This document shows, in pieces, positions 4,905 through 5,343 of a DNA stretch of 5,343 nucleotides. Within the stretch, counting starts at the first letter, position 1; each line of letters starts with the position of its first letter. The DNA lies in NCBI GenBank assembly GCA_009782085.1, contig WQUN01000100.1, forward strand, positions 1 to 5,343, in the 5' to 3' direction. A program made the position numbers and the translations under genes. This DNA comes from Bacillota bacterium. Its GTDB lineage: Bacteria; Bacillota; Clostridia; Lachnospirales; WQUN01. The notes under the pieces are model-generated. The model saw only the letters and a program-made list of their open reading frames with translations. It searched no databases and was not told the origin of the DNA.

Positions 4905-5343
4905 CATTCCGCACTGTTTTCATAGCGATCCGCAACGGTCAAGACCGGAACCGTCAAGACCAGAACGGTCAAACCCGGAACCGTCAAGACCGGAACCGTC
5001 AAGACCGAAACGGTCAAGACCGTTCCCCACATTCCGCACTGTTTTCATAGCGACCCGGAACGGTCAAGACCGTTCCCTACACGTTCCGCACTGTTTTCAT
5101 AGCGATCCGCAACGGTCAAGCCCGGAACAGTCAAGCCCGGAACGGTCAAGCCCGCACCGTCAAGCCTGGAACGATCAAGACCGGAACGGTCAAGCCCGGA
5201 ACAGTCAAGCCCGGAACGGTCAAACCCGGAACGGTCAAACCCAGAACGGTCAAGACCGTTCCCTACACGTTCCGCACTGTTTTCATAGCGATCGGCAACG
5301 GTCAAGCCCGGAACCGTCAATCCCGGAACGGTCAAGACCGTTC
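4879..5343. repeat. nested 15-bp tandem repeat array with a conserved 22-bp spacer
   Basis: The base unit is about AACGGTCAAGCCCGG (15 bp), with variants such as AACCGTCAAGACCGG and AACAGTCAAGCCCGG. Runs of it end in AACGGTCAAGACCGTTCC(C)TACA or a close form. Each run is followed by a 22-bp spacer beginning TTCCGCACTG and ending CATAGCGA at 4907-4928, 5032-5053, 5084-5105 and 5270-5291. Between spacers I count 6, 1 and 10 units, and at least 3 follow the last spacer before the window ends. Because the unit is 15 bp, long open frames arise on both strands (pentapeptides such as VPGLT or RSGLD). I see no ribosome site or other sign of a real gene. The array continues past the window. Confidence 0.85.

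Noticed and set aside
4802..5335. Minus-strand frames giving VPGLT and RSGLD pentapeptide repeats
   Set aside because: A 15-bp repeat unit without stops keeps several frames open automatically. No start signals or non-repeat domain is seen, so a repeat protein is not supported.
4879..5343. CRISPR array
   Set aside because: The intervening sequences are themselves repeats of one 15-bp unit rather than unique spacers, spacing varies from 52 to 186 bp, and no cas genes are present.
4879..5343. Replication origin iterons
   Set aside because: Direct repeats of 15 bp could suggest iterons, but no replication initiator gene, DnaA boxes or AT-rich unwinding segment is visible, and neighbouring genes look chromosomal.

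Overview
The window looks like chromosomal DNA from a GC-rich, Gram-positive-type anaerobe, most likely an uncultured Clostridia/Oscillospiraceae-like Firmicute. This rests on strong GAGG-type Shine-Dalgarno sites, sigma-A-type promoters of the TTGNNN-N17-TATAAT form, a secreted copper-amine-oxidase-N-type domain protein, and abundant GC-rich dispersed hairpin repeats. No ribosomal RNA or other marker gene is present, so the taxonomy is inference.

Layout. (a) Positions 1-99 form a large imperfect palindrome directly after a gene end. (b) On the minus strand, an arginine-biosynthesis gene (argC, start at 1975) is followed 16 bp later by a GNAT acetyltransferase (894-100). They form a probable operon read toward position 1 from a very good promoter at 2037-2009, which overlaps two weak ARG-box-like sites. 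(c) Divergently on the plus strand lies a short CYTH/triphosphate tunnel enzyme gene (2198-2662). (d) Next on the plus strand is an AT-richer, compact type II toxin-antitoxin pair (RelB/DinJ-like antitoxin 2742-3038, RelE/ParE-like toxin 3022-3321). Its own promoter is embedded in a perfect 12-bp inverted repeat, a likely autoregulatory operator. (e) A strong hairpin terminator (3351-3381) separates this module from a convergent minus-strand gene (4279-3425). That gene encodes a signal-peptide-bearing protein with an acidic Thr/Ala/Pro/Glu/Asp linker and a copper-amine-oxidase-N-like domain. (f) From about 4440 to the end there is no credible gene. This stretch holds two repeat systems: a 23-25 bp tandem array that runs into a 55-bp palindromic repeat, and a nested array of 15-bp units arranged in blocks with a conserved 22-bp spacer.

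How the parts relate: argC and the acetyltransferase probably share a transcript and possibly arginine-linked control. The toxin-antitoxin module is self-contained and looks inserted or transferred. The secreted protein is a stand-alone unit. The most unusual material is the repeat landscape at 4466-5343 and the operator and promoter architectures. I see no clear evidence of a wholly new multi-gene system here.
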